A stretch of 64,000 nucleotides of DNA from Paracoccaceae bacterium. GTDB taxonomy: Bacteria > Pseudomonadota > Alphaproteobacteria > Rhodobacterales > Rhodobacteraceae. A program made the position numbers and the translations under genes. The stretch is taken from the NCBI GenBank assembly GCA_002709405.1, contig PAQV01000006.1:1-64000 (forward strand), given 5' to 3'. Below the pieces are notes generated by a model. That model worked only from the letters and a program-made list of their open reading frames with translations. It was not told the origin of the DNA and ran no database searches. Shown in pieces: positions 19,226-28,170 of the stretch (its first letter is position 1; each line of letters starts with the position of its first letter).

Positions 19226-20086
19226 ATGATCGGCCTGCCGCTGACCATCGTGTCGGGGTATCTCGGGGCCGGCAAGACGACGCTGATCAACCGGCTCCTG
19301 GCCGAAGATCACGGTCTGAACCTGCTGATCCTGGTCAACGACTTCGGGGCCATCAACATCGACGACGCGCTGATTTCGGCCAAGGGCGACCAGACCATGG
19401 CCCTGACCAACGGCTGCGTCTGCTGCACCATGGATGCCGATCTGTTCAGCGCCCTGGAACAGGTCCTGACGCGCGAGCCCCGGCCGGATCATATCATCAT
19501 CGAGGCCTCGGGCATCGCCGACCCGGCCGCCATCGCCGCTGCCGCCCGCGCGGTGCCGGACCTCAGCTATGGCGGCGTGATCACGCTGGTCGATGCGCTC
19601 AACATCGACGACCTGCTGAATGATCCGCAAGTCGGCGCCCAGGTCGCGCAACAGGTCCTCGCCGCCGACATGGTGCTGGTCACCAAGTCCGACACCATCC
19701 CCGAGCCCCTCTCGGCGCGCCTGAAATCCATCGGAGCCCGCCCTCCTGTCCTGCCCGGAAACAGCCCGCTGGCCGACCTCCTGCTGGACATCGTGCCCCT
19801 GCCCCATGGCCGCGCCCCGTCAGCGCACCCGGCCTATGCCGCATGGCAACACGACAGCGATCGCATCCTTGACCGGCGGGCCCTGGGCGACAAGCTCGAC
19901 AGCCGCCCCGAGGGTCTCTACCGCCTCAAGGGTTTCGTGCTGACAACCGATGGCGCCTACGAGATCCACGCCGTCGGGCGCGCCGTTCAGGCCCGTCGCA
20001 CCAGGGCCGACCGCACAACCCTGGTCGGCCTGGGCCCGGCGGACAGGATCAGCCCTGCGGATATCGAGAACTGGTGGGCAGCCTGA
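19226..20086 (+). CDS. CobW/G3E family GTP-binding metallochaperone
   Basis: This 286-residue protein has the G3E GTPase signature. Walker A is GYLGAGKTT (11-19), the metal-binding motif CxCC is at Cys64-Cys66-Cys67 in TNGCVCCTM, the Walker B-like EASG lies in HIIIEASGIADPA, and the guanine-specificity TKSD follows. The C-terminal CobW domain is short. These proteins insert or traffic metals (zinc, cobalt, nickel, iron). The metal cannot be fixed here; the next gene, convergent, is an iron-type ABC permease. The start is the ATG at the first beta strand; GGAG lies upstream. Confidence 0.88.
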   Translation: MIGLPLTIVSGYLGAGKTTLINRLLAEDHGLNLLILVNDFGAINIDDALISAKGDQTMALTNGCVCCTMDADLFSALEQVLTREPRPDHIIIEASGIADPAAIAAAARAVPDLSYGGVITLVDALNIDDLLNDPQVGAQVAQQVLAADMVLVTKSDTIPEPLSARLKSIGARPPVLPGNSPLADLLLDIVPLPHGRAPSAHPAYAAWQHDSDRILDRRALGDKLDSRPEGLYRLKGFVLTTDGAYEIHAVGRAVQARRTRADRTTLVGLGPADRISPADIENWWAA

Positions 20087-20126
20087 CGTCCATGTCGTAG
20101 GTCACGCCAAGAGGACAGGTCAGGCC

Positions 20127-20153
20127 GGGGTATTTGGAAAGAGAAAGAAGCAG
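20127..20153 (+). repeat. Dispersed intergenic repeat, copy 1
   Basis: This copy reads GGGGTATTTGGAAAGAGAAA then GAAGCAG. It is inverted relative to copy 2 at 20235, and the two could pair across the 81 bases between them. It sits 40 bases after the CobW-family stop. Confidence 0.8.
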
Positions 20154-20234
20154 CATCGGTCGCCTTTCACGCGCCGGTCGCAAAACTGAACAGCTTGCCG
20201 AACGCAATCCGTGCCTGGATCAGCGCTCCATGTA

Positions 20235-20298
20235 CTGCTTCTTTCTCTTTTAAAATACCCCGGGGGAGTCCTCTGAAAGAGGACGGGGGCAGCGCCCC
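20235..20298 (-). repeat. Dispersed intergenic repeat, copy 2 with extended tail
   Basis: The copy reads CTGCTTCTTTCTCTTTTAAA then ATACCCC on the plus strand, followed by GGGGGAGTCC, a small inverted repeat and GGGGGCAGCGCCCC. The same tail follows the copy at 46148. It lies just downstream of the minus-strand permease gene, so it may act as its transcription end. Confidence 0.8.
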
Positions 20299-20299
20299 C

Positions 20300-21982
20300 T
20301 TAACTCCGTCTGCGTCCGACTTGCCGGCAGATCAGGATGACCGGCAAAAGCCCCACCGCCAGGATCACCAAGGACGGCACGGCTGCCCCTTCCAGTCGCT
20401 CGTCCGAGGCCAGCCTGTGTGCCTGAACGGCGAGGGTGTCGAAATTGAAGGGCCGGAGGATCAGGGTGGCCGGCAGTTCCTTCATCACGTCTACGAAGAC
20501 TATCAGAAGCGCCGTCAACAGGCTTGGCGTCAGGATCGGCAGGTGCACGCGGCGCAGCGTTCCCCAGGGCGTCTGGCCAAGGGATCGGGCCGCCGCGTCC
20601 ATGTTGGCGTGCACCGTGCTTTGCCCGCCCTCATAGGCTCCCAGCGCAGCCGCCAGGAACCGGACCATGAAGGCCGCGACCATCAGCCAGATCGACCCCG
20701 TCACCAGCAGCCCTGTCGAGATGTCGAACCGGGCCCGCATGAACGCATCAAGCACATTGTCGAAGGCCGCGAAGGGCACCAGGAGGCCCACGGCGATGAC
20801 TCCTCCGGGCACCGCATAGCCCAGCCGGGCCGCGTAGGCCGTTGCAAAGGAGCGTTTACCCGGACGAAGCCGGAGATTGAAGCCGATGCAGATTGCCGCC
20901 GCCAGAGTCACCACGGCGGAAACCGATGCCAGGATCAGGGAGTTGCGGATAAACCCGGTGTAGCGGCGGCTGAGCAGGTCCTGGTCCGATCCGATCCCCA
21001 TGGCCAGCAGGATGATCACCGGCAGGACAAACCCCAGCAGCACCGGCAGGGCGCAGATTATCGAGGCCGCCCAGGCGCGCCAGCCCTTCAACTGTTCGGG
21101 CGGCAGGCTGACGTGACGCTTGCCCGCCCCGTGATAGCGGGCCGCCCCGCGTGTCTGGCGCTCGAGAACGGCCAGCAGCAGGGCAAAGCTGAGAAGGCAC
21201 AGCGCCAGTTGCGCCGCCCCCGCCCGGTCGGCCAGCGAGAACCAGCTGGTGTAGATCCCGGTCGCGAAAGTCGGCACGCCGAAATGGGCCACCGTGCCGT
21301 AATCGGCGATGGTCTCCATCACGGCCAGCAGCACGCCTCCGGCAATCGCCGGGCGGGCCATCGGCAGGGACACGGACCAAAAGGCCCCAAGATGTGACCG
21401 ACCCAGGGTGCGGGCGGCGACAAAGGCCGCGCCGGATTGTTGCAGGAACGCGGCCCGGGCCAGCAGGTAGACGTAGGGATAAAGCACCAGGATCAGCATC
21501 AGGGCAGCGCCGCCCTCGGACCGGATCTCGGGGAACCAGTAGTCGCGCGGGCCCCAGCCCATCACTTGCCGCAGCGTGGCCTGCACGATGCCCGGGTGGT
21601 CCAGAACGAAGGTATAGGCATAGGCCAGCACGTAGGCCGGGAAGGCCAGGGGCAGCACCAGGGCGACCTCGAGCCAGCGCTTGCCGGGAAACCGGGTCAT
21701 CGTCACCAGCCAGGCCGTGCCCACGCCGATCACGAAGGTGCCCAGCGACACCGACACGACCAGCTTCAGCGTCGCCCCCGCATAGCCCGGCAGGACCGTG
21801 CCCAGCAGGTGGACCACCGTGTCCGTTCCGCCCGTGACGGCGGCCAGGACCACGGCCAGCATCGGCAGCAGGCAGACGGCGGCCACCAGCGTGGCCAGGG
21901 ACCCGACGACCCGGCCCTCGCGCCTGGCGCGGGCCTGTGCAGAGCCGGTCGGGGTCGATGCGGTCGGGGTCGATGCGGACAA
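20300..21982 (-). CDS. Iron(III)-type ABC transporter permease (two fused permease domains)
   Basis: This protein of about 560 residues has around 12 membrane segments in two BPD-type permease halves. Each half has an EAA-like loop that contacts the ATPase: LGRSHLGAFWSVSLPMARPA in the first and AARSLGQTPWGTLRRVHLPI in the second. The double-length organisation matches FbpB/ThiP-type importers of ferric iron or thiamine; the family resemblance is closer to ferric iron. No binding protein or ATPase gene is adjacent. The start is uncertain: TTG at 21982 is preferred because residues before it look non-conserved; an ATG at 22114 is the alternative. A 15-bp tandem repeat lies in the first codons. 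Confidence 0.82.
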   Translation of the reverse strand: MSASTPTASTPTGSAQARARREGRVVGSLATLVAAVCLLPMLAVVLAAVTGGTDTVVHLLGTVLPGYAGATLKLVVSVSLGTFVIGVGTAWLVTMTRFPGKRWLEVALVLPLAFPAYVLAYAYTFVLDHPGIVQATLRQVMGWGPRDYWFPEIRSEGGAALMLILVLYPYVYLLARAAFLQQSGAAFVAARTLGRSHLGAFWSVSLPMARPAIAGGVLLAVMETIADYGTVAHFGVPTFATGIYTSWFSLADRAGAAQLALCLLSFALLLAVLERQTRGAARYHGAGKRHVSLPPEQLKGWRAWAASIICALPVLLGFVLPVIILLAMGIGSDQDLLSRRYTGFIRNSLILASVSAVVTLAAAICIGFNLRLRPGKRSFATAYAARLGYAVPGGVIAVGLLVPFAAFDNVLDAFMRARFDISTGLLVTGSIWLMVAAFMVRFLAAALGAYEGGQSTVHANMDAAARSLGQTPWGTLRRVHLPILTPSLLTALLIVFVDVMKELPATLILRPFNFDTLAVQAHRLASDERLEGAAVPSLVILAVGLLPVILICRQVGRRRS

Positions 21983-22149
21983 GATGAGCGGCCTGTCTTG
22001 GGAAAACGTCGTATCCCGCGTTATTCCGGGGATCGGGCCGCTGATCCAGCCTCTTTTTCCCGGCTTGGCCCACCGCCGCCGACCGGGCCAGCGCCGAAAC
22101 GTCGCGGCGCGCACAATCCGGGCGCCCCACGACGGGGATCAGGCGGTAT

Positions 22150-23367
22150 TCAGTCGTAGCTGCGCTGATCCTCGATCACCAGGCCGTCCTTGGGCAGCGT
22201 CCCCGGGGCGACGACCTCGACCGTGCCTTTCAGCTTCAGCACTTCGCTCACCGAGGCGGCATAGGTCTCGGCATCGCCGCCCGCTGCCTCGATCCGCACG
22301 GTCATGGCGTCCATCTCGCCCTGGCGGCTGGCCACCACGCGGGCCTTGATGATTTCGCTGTGCTTGTCGACCAGGGCGGCCACCTGTTCGGGGCGCACGA
22401 ACATGCCCTTGATCTTGGTGGTCTGGTCGGCCCGGCCCATCCAGCCCTTGATGCGCAGGTTGGTCCGCCCGCAGGGGCTTTCGCCGGGCAGGATGGCCGA
22501 CAGGTCGCCGGTGGCAAAGCGGATCAGCGGGTAGTCGGGGTTCAGCGTGGTCACGATGACCTCGCCGACCTCGCCGGGGGGCACGGGGATGCCGGTGCCC
22601 GGGGTGACGATTTCGACGATCACGCCCTCGTCGACGATCATGCCCTCCATTGCGGCGCTTTCGTAGGCGATGTTCCCCAGGTCGGCGGTGGCATAGCTTT
22701 GCAGGCAGGCGATGCCCCGGTCGGCATACTCCTGGCGCAGCGAGGGGAACAGCGCGCCCCCGCCCACCACCGCCTTGGAGATCTTTAGCGCGACGCCCAT
22801 GGCATCGGCCTTGTCGAGGATCACCTTCAGGTAATCCGGGGTGCCCGCGTAGGCCGTGGTGCCGATGTCGCGGGCGGCCGTCACCTGCAACTCGGTCTGG
22901 CCGGTGCCCGCGGGCAGCACGGCCGCGCCCACCGCCCGGGCCCCGTTTTCAAAGATCATGCCCGCCGGGGTCAGGTGGTAGCCAAAGCAATTCTGCACGA
23001 TATCGCCCTTGCCGACACCTGCCGCATGCAGGAAGCGGCCCATGCGCCACCAGTCGTGATCGATGCCCCCCGGTTCATAGATCGGGCCCGGAGACTGGAA
23101 CACGTGGGCAAAGCCCGAGGCGGCCATCGTCGTGAATCCGCCCAGGGGCGCGTCCGCGCTCTGGGCCTTGCCCAGGTCGGATTTGCGCAGCACCGGCAGA
23201 TCGGCCAGGGCGGCGGTGTCAGTCACGCCGGCCGGATCGACACCGGCCAGCGACCCGGCATATCCGGGCAGGGCCCGGGCCCGGGCCACCTGTTCGGGCA
23301 GGGCGCGCGCCAGGTCGGCCGCCCGCTGATCGGCGCTGCGGGTTTCAAGCGCATCGAAATGGGTCAT
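22150..23367 (-). CDS. Phenylacetate-CoA ligase family protein
   Basis: This 405-residue AMP-forming enzyme resembles PaaK. It has the Tyr/Ser-rich FQSPGPIYEPGG segment in place of the classical P-loop, NCFGYHLTPAGMIFENGARA, the adenine-binding AVVGGGALFPSLRQ, SYATADLGNIAYE, the hinge IRFATGDLSAI and the C-terminal GRADQTTKIKGMFVRPEQV. Such enzymes activate phenylacetate or other aryl or short organic acids with CoA and ATP. It is the last gene of the minus-strand Liv-type cluster and probably activates the transported substrate. An AAGGAG site lies upstream. Confidence 0.88.
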   Translation of the reverse strand: MTHFDALETRSADQRAADLARALPEQVARARALPGYAGSLAGVDPAGVTDTAALADLPVLRKSDLGKAQSADAPLGGFTTMAASGFAHVFQSPGPIYEPGGIDHDWWRMGRFLHAAGVGKGDIVQNCFGYHLTPAGMIFENGARAVGAAVLPAGTGQTELQVTAARDIGTTAYAGTPDYLKVILDKADAMGVALKISKAVVGGGALFPSLRQEYADRGIACLQSYATADLGNIAYESAAMEGMIVDEGVIVEIVTPGTGIPVPPGEVGEVIVTTLNPDYPLIRFATGDLSAILPGESPCGRTNLRIKGWMGRADQTTKIKGMFVRPEQVAALVDKHSEIIKARVVASRQGEMDAMTVRIEAAGGDAETYAASVSEVLKLKGTVEVVAPGTLPKDGLVIEDQRSYD

Positions 23368-23440
23368 CAGCCGGGTCTCCTTCCAGCATCGGCAAGTCGT
23401 GTGTGGCGGGGCGCGAAGGCCCGGGCGGCGCGCACGGGCA

Positions 23441-24277
23441 TCAGCTCAGCCATCTTTTCCGCCGCCGGTACGACCGCACATCGCGGAAGGATTTGCGGCC
23501 TTCCTCGGACATGCCCAGGTAGAACTCCTTCACATCCGGGTTTTCGCGCAGGTCGGCCGCCGGCCCGTCCATCACCACGCGCCCGGATTCCAATATATAG
23601 CCGTAATGGGCATAGCGCAGGGCCACGTTGGTGTTCTGCTCGGCCAGCAGGAAGGTAACGCCCTCGTTTTCATTGACCGATTTGACGATCTCGAAGATCT
23701 GTTCCACCAGCTGCGGCGCCAGCCCCATGGACGGTTCGTCCAGCAGGATCGTTTCGGGTTTCGACATCAGGGCCCGGCCGATCGCCACCATCTGCTGTTC
23801 GCCGCCCGAGGTATAGCCCGCCTGGCTTTTCCGCCGTTCCTTCAGGCGTGGGAAATAACTGTAGACCAGCTCCAGGTCGGCCTGGATGTCGGCCTTGGAC
23901 ACGCCGCGCGTGTAGGACCCGGTCAGCAGGTTTTCCTCGACCGTCAGGTGTTCAAAGCAATGGCGGCCCTCCATCACCTGGATTACGCCCTTGCGCACCA
24001 GGGCAGACGGGTCGCTGTCATGCACGTTCTCGCCGCGATAGCTGATCCGGCCCTTGGTCACCTCGCCGCGTTCCGATTTCAGCAGGTTCGACACCGCCTT
24101 CAGCGTTGTCGTCTTGCCTGCCCCGTTGCCCCCCAGCAGGGCGGTGATGCCGCCCTTGGGCACCTTCAGGCTGACGCCTTTCAGCACCAGGATCACGTGG
24201 TCGTAGATCACCTCGATATTGCTGAGCTCCAGCAGGGTCTCGGCCTGCACCTCGGGCGGGGTCGATGCGTCCAGCAT
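23441..24277 (-). CDS. livF: Branched-chain-type ABC transporter ATPase (LivF-like)
   Basis: This 278-residue ATPase has Walker A GGNGAGKTT, the signature TSGGEQQMVAIGRALM, Walker B ILLDEPSMGL and the H-loop region LLAEQNTNVAL. It belongs to the LivF subfamily, which pairs with LivG to power a LivHM permease. The chosen ATG (MLDAST) has AGGAGG directly upstream. The C-terminus carries a basic tail (RSYRRRKRW). It lies between livK and the PaaK-like ligase. The substrate is probably an organic acid rather than an amino acid, given the flanking ligases. Confidence 0.93.
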   Translation of the reverse strand: MLDASTPPEVQAETLLELSNIEVIYDHVILVLKGVSLKVPKGGITALLGGNGAGKTTTLKAVSNLLKSERGEVTKGRISYRGENVHDSDPSALVRKGVIQVMEGRHCFEHLTVEENLLTGSYTRGVSKADIQADLELVYSYFPRLKERRKSQAGYTSGGEQQMVAIGRALMSKPETILLDEPSMGLAPQLVEQIFEIVKSVNENEGVTFLLAEQNTNVALRYAHYGYILESGRVVMDGPAADLRENPDVKEFYLGMSEEGRKSFRDVRSYRRRKRWLS

Positions 24278-24300
24278 GGGGTCCTCCTGGCGTTGGGCAT

Positions 24301-24327
24301 GCCCCGGCCACACCATGCGGCCGGGGC
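24301..24327 (-). other. Intercistronic stem-loop between livK and livF
   Basis: GCCCCGGCC and GGCCGGGGC form a perfect 9-bp stem with a nine-base loop, 10 bases after the livK stop. Hairpins at this position in transporter operons often protect the binding-protein mRNA and raise its level over the downstream genes; that role is inferred. No T run is present. Confidence 0.6.
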
Positions 24328-24336
24328 GGAGTCACA

Positions 24337-25623
24337 TCACTCGCAGCGCGGGGTGATGCCGTTTTCGTCGGCATAGGCCATCGAGTCCTCGATGATCAGC
24401 GGATCGACGATCTCGAAGTCGGGCTCCATGTAGTCGGTCAGCAGGGTCCAGGTCTCGTCGCCCGCGCTCCACTGCTGGACGGCCGCCAGGCGGGGCGAGG
24501 AATGCTGTTCGCAGCTCAGCCGGATCGCCGGGGCAAAGCCGCCGAGGCCCAGGGCGTCGAACTCTTCCTCGGTCACTTCCAGCGATTCCATCGCGTCGCG
24601 GAACTGCTTGGGATTGATCGCGGCCGTGCCCGACATTTCCTGCGCGTGGCGGATCGCCTCGGTCACGACGGCGGCGGTGTAGACGCCCTTGTTATAGCCG
24701 ACCTCACCCCACTTGGTGCCGTCGCCCGCGCCCTTGCCGGCGTCGATGACCTGTTCCTTGATCTGCTGCAGGGCCGGGAAATCGGTGCCCGCGCCGTGGA
24801 AGGTCAGCGACTTGTAGCCATCGGCCCCCTCGCCCACCGGGACCACGTCGGCCTCGGATCCGGACCACCAGACGCCGATGAACTTGTCCATCGGGTAGCG
24901 GATGTTGGCCGCTTCCTGGATCGCCACCTGGTTCATCACGCCCCAGCCCCACATGAAGGTGTAATCGGGACGTTCCCGGCGGATCTGCAGCCATTGCGAC
25001 TTCTGCTCCTGGCCCGGATGGTCGACCGGCAGCAGAACCAGTTCGAACCCGTGCTTCTCGGACAGCTTCTCAAGCGTGCGGATCGGTTCCTTGCCATAGG
25101 CCGAGTTATGGTACAGCAGCGCGATCTTCTTGCCTTCGAGGCTGCCGCCTTCCTGCTCCATCGCGTATTTCACCGCGACCGAGGCGCCGTCCCAATAGGT
25201 CACCGGCAGGTTGAACACCCATTCGAACACCTTGCCGTTCACGGCCGAGGTCCGGCCATAGGCCACCGACCAGATCGGGATTTCGTCCGCGCTGGCCTTG
25301 GGGATCAGCTGGTAGGTGATGCCCGTCGACTGGGGGATATAGACCAGAGCGCCCTCGCCCTTGGTCTGCTCGTAGCATTCCACGCCCTTTTCGGTGTTAT
25401 AGGCGGTTTCGCATTCCAGCACGTTGATCATCTCGCCGCCGACACCGCCGTCGCGCTCGTTGATCAGGGTCATGTAGTCGGAAAACCCGTCGGCATAGGG
25501 AATGCCCGAGGGCGCATAGGGCCCGGTCCGGTAGTTCAGGGCCGGGATGGTCAGGTCGGCCAGGGCCGGAGCGGCGACGGTCATGACGGCACCGGCGACA
25601 AGCGAAGCTAGGTTCAGTTTCAT
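24337..25623 (-). CDS. livK: Branched-chain-type ABC transporter substrate-binding protein
   Basis: This is a 428-residue periplasmic binding protein. Residues 1-22 are a Sec signal peptide ending PALA. The mature part has the two-lobed type 1 periplasmic fold with PYADGFSDYMTLINERDGG near the N-terminus, the typical YHNSAYGKEPIRTLE hinge strand, and a cysteine pair near the middle. It is larger than LivK of E. coli (about 370) and belongs to the longer group found beside acyl-CoA ligases. It captures the substrate for the LivHMGF transporter encoded around it. Confidence 0.92.
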   Translation of the reverse strand: MKLNLASLVAGAVMTVAAPALADLTIPALNYRTGPYAPSGIPYADGFSDYMTLINERDGGVGGEMINVLECETAYNTEKGVECYEQTKGEGALVYIPQSTGITYQLIPKASADEIPIWSVAYGRTSAVNGKVFEWVFNLPVTYWDGASVAVKYAMEQEGGSLEGKKIALLYHNSAYGKEPIRTLEKLSEKHGFELVLLPVDHPGQEQKSQWLQIRRERPDYTFMWGWGVMNQVAIQEAANIRYPMDKFIGVWWSGSEADVVPVGEGADGYKSLTFHGAGTDFPALQQIKEQVIDAGKGAGDGTKWGEVGYNKGVYTAAVVTEAIRHAQEMSGTAAINPKQFRDAMESLEVTEEEFDALGLGGFAPAIRLSCEQHSSPRLAAVQQWSAGDETWTLLTDYMEPDFEIVDPLIIEDSMAYADENGITPRCE

Positions 25624-25700
25624 CTAAGGTAGTTCCTCCCGTGATGTGATCACAAATTGGCGGGCGGGTTGGCCCCGCCTCTGGTTCGGTCCGGCCCGCC

Positions 25701-26777
25701 CTAGTGCGGGAAGGGCCAAAGTCTCAGTTTCTCGCGCGTGACGTTCCACAGCTGGGCGATGCCGTGCGGTTCGAGGATCAGGAAGACCACGATCAGCGAG
25801 CCCACGATGATCAGCTGCAGATGCGCCACGATATCGGTCGGAAAGCCTAGCACGTTCACGCCAACCAGTTTCAGGACGACCGGCAGCAGCACCAGGAAGG
25901 CCGCGCCGGCGAAGGATCCGAACATGGACCCCAGCCCGCCGATGATGATCATGAACAGCACCAGGAACGATTTCTGGATGCCAAAGACCTCGCCCACTTC
26001 GACCGCGCCCAGGTAGACGGCAAAGAACAGCGCCCCCGAGATCCCCACGAAGAAGGACGACACGGCAAAGGCGGTCAGCTTGGCCCGCAGCGGGTTCACC
26101 CCGATGATCTCGGCCGCGATGTCCATGTCGCGGATGGCCATCCAGGTGCGGCCCAGCGTGCCCCGCGTCAGGTTGCGCGCGACAAGGCCGGTGCCCAGGC
26201 AGAAGATCAGGCAGAAGAGGTAGGTCGCCCAGGCCTCGGTGTTGGGCCCGGTCACGGCGATGCCGAAAACGGTCCGTTCCGGAGCCGAGATCTGGCCCGA
26301 GGCCGAGTAGTTGTAAAACCACGGCACCCGGTTGAACAGCCACACCAGGAAGAACTGCGCCGCCAGCGTGGCCACGGCCAGGTAGAAGCCCTTGATGCGC
26401 AGGCTCGGCAGGCCGAACAACACGCCCACCAGGGCGGTCACCCCCCCGGCCAGGATCACGTGGATGAACATGCTCACTTCGGGGAAGGCCGTCATCAGCT
26501 TGTAGCAGGCATAAGCCCCAACAGCCATGAACCCGCCCGTCCCCAGGCTCACCTGCCCGCAATATCCCGTCAGGATGTTCAACCCGATCGCCGCGATCGC
26601 GTAGATCAGGAAGGGCAGCAGGATGGCATTGGCCAGGTAATCGCCCACGATGAAGGGCACCACCACGAAGGCCACGGCCAGCACGGCGTAATAGCGATAC
26701 CGGTCGAACCGGATCGGAAAGGTCTGGCCGTCATCGACATAGGACGTCTTGAAATCGCCCGCCTCACGATAGAACAT
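25701..26777 (-). CDS. livM: Branched-chain-type ABC transporter permease (LivM-like)
   Basis: This 358-residue inner-membrane permease has around 9 hydrophobic segments. It shows the LivM features GYCGQVSLGTGGFMAVGAYA, GLPSLRIKGFYLAVATLA and the ATPase-contacting loop RTWMAIRDMDIAAEIIGVNP. It forms the translocation channel with LivH. Its start is three bases from the stop of the preceding 85-residue membrane protein gene, so the two are translated together. Confidence 0.93.
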   Translation of the reverse strand: MFYREAGDFKTSYVDDGQTFPIRFDRYRYYAVLAVAFVVVPFIVGDYLANAILLPFLIYAIAAIGLNILTGYCGQVSLGTGGFMAVGAYACYKLMTAFPEVSMFIHVILAGGVTALVGVLFGLPSLRIKGFYLAVATLAAQFFLVWLFNRVPWFYNYSASGQISAPERTVFGIAVTGPNTEAWATYLFCLIFCLGTGLVARNLTRGTLGRTWMAIRDMDIAAEIIGVNPLRAKLTAFAVSSFFVGISGALFFAVYLGAVEVGEVFGIQKSFLVLFMIIIGGLGSMFGSFAGAAFLVLLPVVLKLVGVNVLGFPTDIVAHLQLIIVGSLIVVFLILEPHGIAQLWNVTREKLRLWPFPH

Positions 26778-26780
26778 CGC

Positions 26781-27038
26781 TCAGTTCCCCCATTTTTCCT
26801 GCGCCGCGGCGCGCGCCTGGCTGTCCAGCACGCCAGAGCGCCTGGCATAGCCCGACCCTTCCGTGTGACGAACCAGCCGCATGTAGGCCCAGATCCCCGT
26901 GGCCAGCCCCCCGGCCGCCAGCAGCATCGCGACCACGATCTGCCCCTGTCTCAGCCCCTCGGCCGTGATCGCGAGATATCCGAAGGCCCAGAACCCCGCC
27001 CAGGCGATCACGTTGACGATGGCGACAAGCTTGCTCAT
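26781..27038 (-). CDS. Small membrane protein in the Liv-type operon
   Basis: This 85-residue protein has two hydrophobic segments (about 6-25 and 35-53) and a charged C-terminal tail. It is not a recognised family to me. It is inserted between livH and livM on the same strand, with livM starting three bases after its stop, so it is part of the operon. A dispersed repeat lies just upstream of it. It may be an accessory subunit of this transporter subclass. Confidence 0.75.
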   Translation of the reverse strand: MSKLVAIVNVIAWAGFWAFGYLAITAEGLRQGQIVVAMLLAAGGLATGIWAYMRLVRHTEGSGYARRSGVLDSQARAAAQEKWGN

Positions 27039-27051
27039 GCGCCCAGGCCTC

Positions 27052-27078
27052 CTGCTTCTTTCTCTTCAAAAATACCCC
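27052..27078 (-). repeat. Dispersed intergenic repeat, copy 3 (inside the Liv operon)
   Basis: CTGCTTCTTTCTCTTCAAAA then ATACCCC on the plus strand. It lies 18 bases after the livH stop in the direction of transcription and just before the small membrane protein gene. Confidence 0.85.
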
Positions 27079-27096
27079 GGCCCGACCTGTCCACGC

Positions 27097-28086
27097 TCAC
27101 ACCCTCTCGATGATGCGCTCGCCGAACAGCCCCTGCGGCCGGAACACCAGGAACACCAGCGCCAGCACGTAAGCGAACCAGTTCTGCGTGGCCCCGCCGA
27201 AATAGGGCGCGCCGATGGCGAACTCGAACAGCTGCTCGCCCACGCCGATGATCAGCCCGCCGACAATCGCCCCGGGGATCGAGGTGAACCCGCCCAGCAT
27301 CAACACCGGCAAGGCCTTCAGGGCGATCAGCGACAGCGAAAACTGCACCCCCGATTTCGTACCCCACATGATCCCCGCGACCAGCGCCACGAAGCCCGCC
27401 AGCGACCAGACCAGCACCCAGATGAAGTTCAGCGAGATGCCCACCGACAGGGCCGCCTGGTGATCGTCGGCCACGGCCCGCATCGCCCGGCCTTCCTTGG
27501 TGTATTGCGAAAAGGCCATCAGGCTGACCACCAGCAGGGCCGCGATGACCGTCGCCACGATGTCCAGGTTGTCGATGAAGAACCCGTAGCCGAAGATGTT
27601 GAAGGTCGCCTCGTCGATCCAGATGTTGATCCCCTGGGGCAGACCCACGTCGAGGTTCTTGATCTCCGACCCCCACATCAGGTCCGACAGGCCCTCGAGG
27701 AAATAGGCCAAGCCGATCGTGGCCATGAACAGGATGATCGGCGCCTGGTTGACCAGGTGGCGCATGACGAATTGCTGCACGCACCAGGCCAGCCCGACCA
27801 TGACCCCCGTGGTCAGGATGATCGCCAGCAGGGCGGGCACATGCCAGCCGAAATGGTGGATGTCGGTGCCGAAGGTCGCGTTGATCAGGTGCGAAAACGG
27901 CACCTGGCCGTCCATGATCCCCACCAGGGTCATCGCCGCGAAAAGCGCCATGACGCCCTGGGCGAAATTGAAGATGCCGCTCGCCTTGAAGATCAGCACG
28001 AACCCAAGGGCCACAAGCGCATAAAGCACCCCGGCCATCAGGCCGTTCAGCGTGACCTCCATCGCAAATACTAGCTGTTCGGGCAT
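27097..28086 (-). CDS. livH: Branched-chain-type ABC transporter permease (LivH-like)
   Basis: This 329-residue permease has about 8-9 membrane segments. Typical LivH features are TLNGLMAGVLYALVALGFVL, IFNFAQGVMALFAAM, the loop EGRAMRAVADDHQAALSVGI that binds the ATPase, and PGAIVGGLIIGVGEQL. The second of two adjacent ATGs (28086) is best spaced from GGAGG; the first at 28089 is also possible. It partners LivM. Confidence 0.93.
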   Translation of the reverse strand: MPEQLVFAMEVTLNGLMAGVLYALVALGFVLIFKASGIFNFAQGVMALFAAMTLVGIMDGQVPFSHLINATFGTDIHHFGWHVPALLAIILTTGVMVGLAWCVQQFVMRHLVNQAPIILFMATIGLAYFLEGLSDLMWGSEIKNLDVGLPQGINIWIDEATFNIFGYGFFIDNLDIVATVIAALLVVSLMAFSQYTKEGRAMRAVADDHQAALSVGISLNFIWVLVWSLAGFVALVAGIMWGTKSGVQFSLSLIALKALPVLMLGGFTSIPGAIVGGLIIGVGEQLFEFAIGAPYFGGATQNWFAYVLALVFLVFRPQGLFGERIIERV

Positions 28087-28170
28087 CATTTTCCTCCCCT
28101 GGATGCCGGGACGACGCTCGCCTGCGGCATCGCCCCGCCCGCCATCCCGCACATGCGGCTGTCCAAGCGA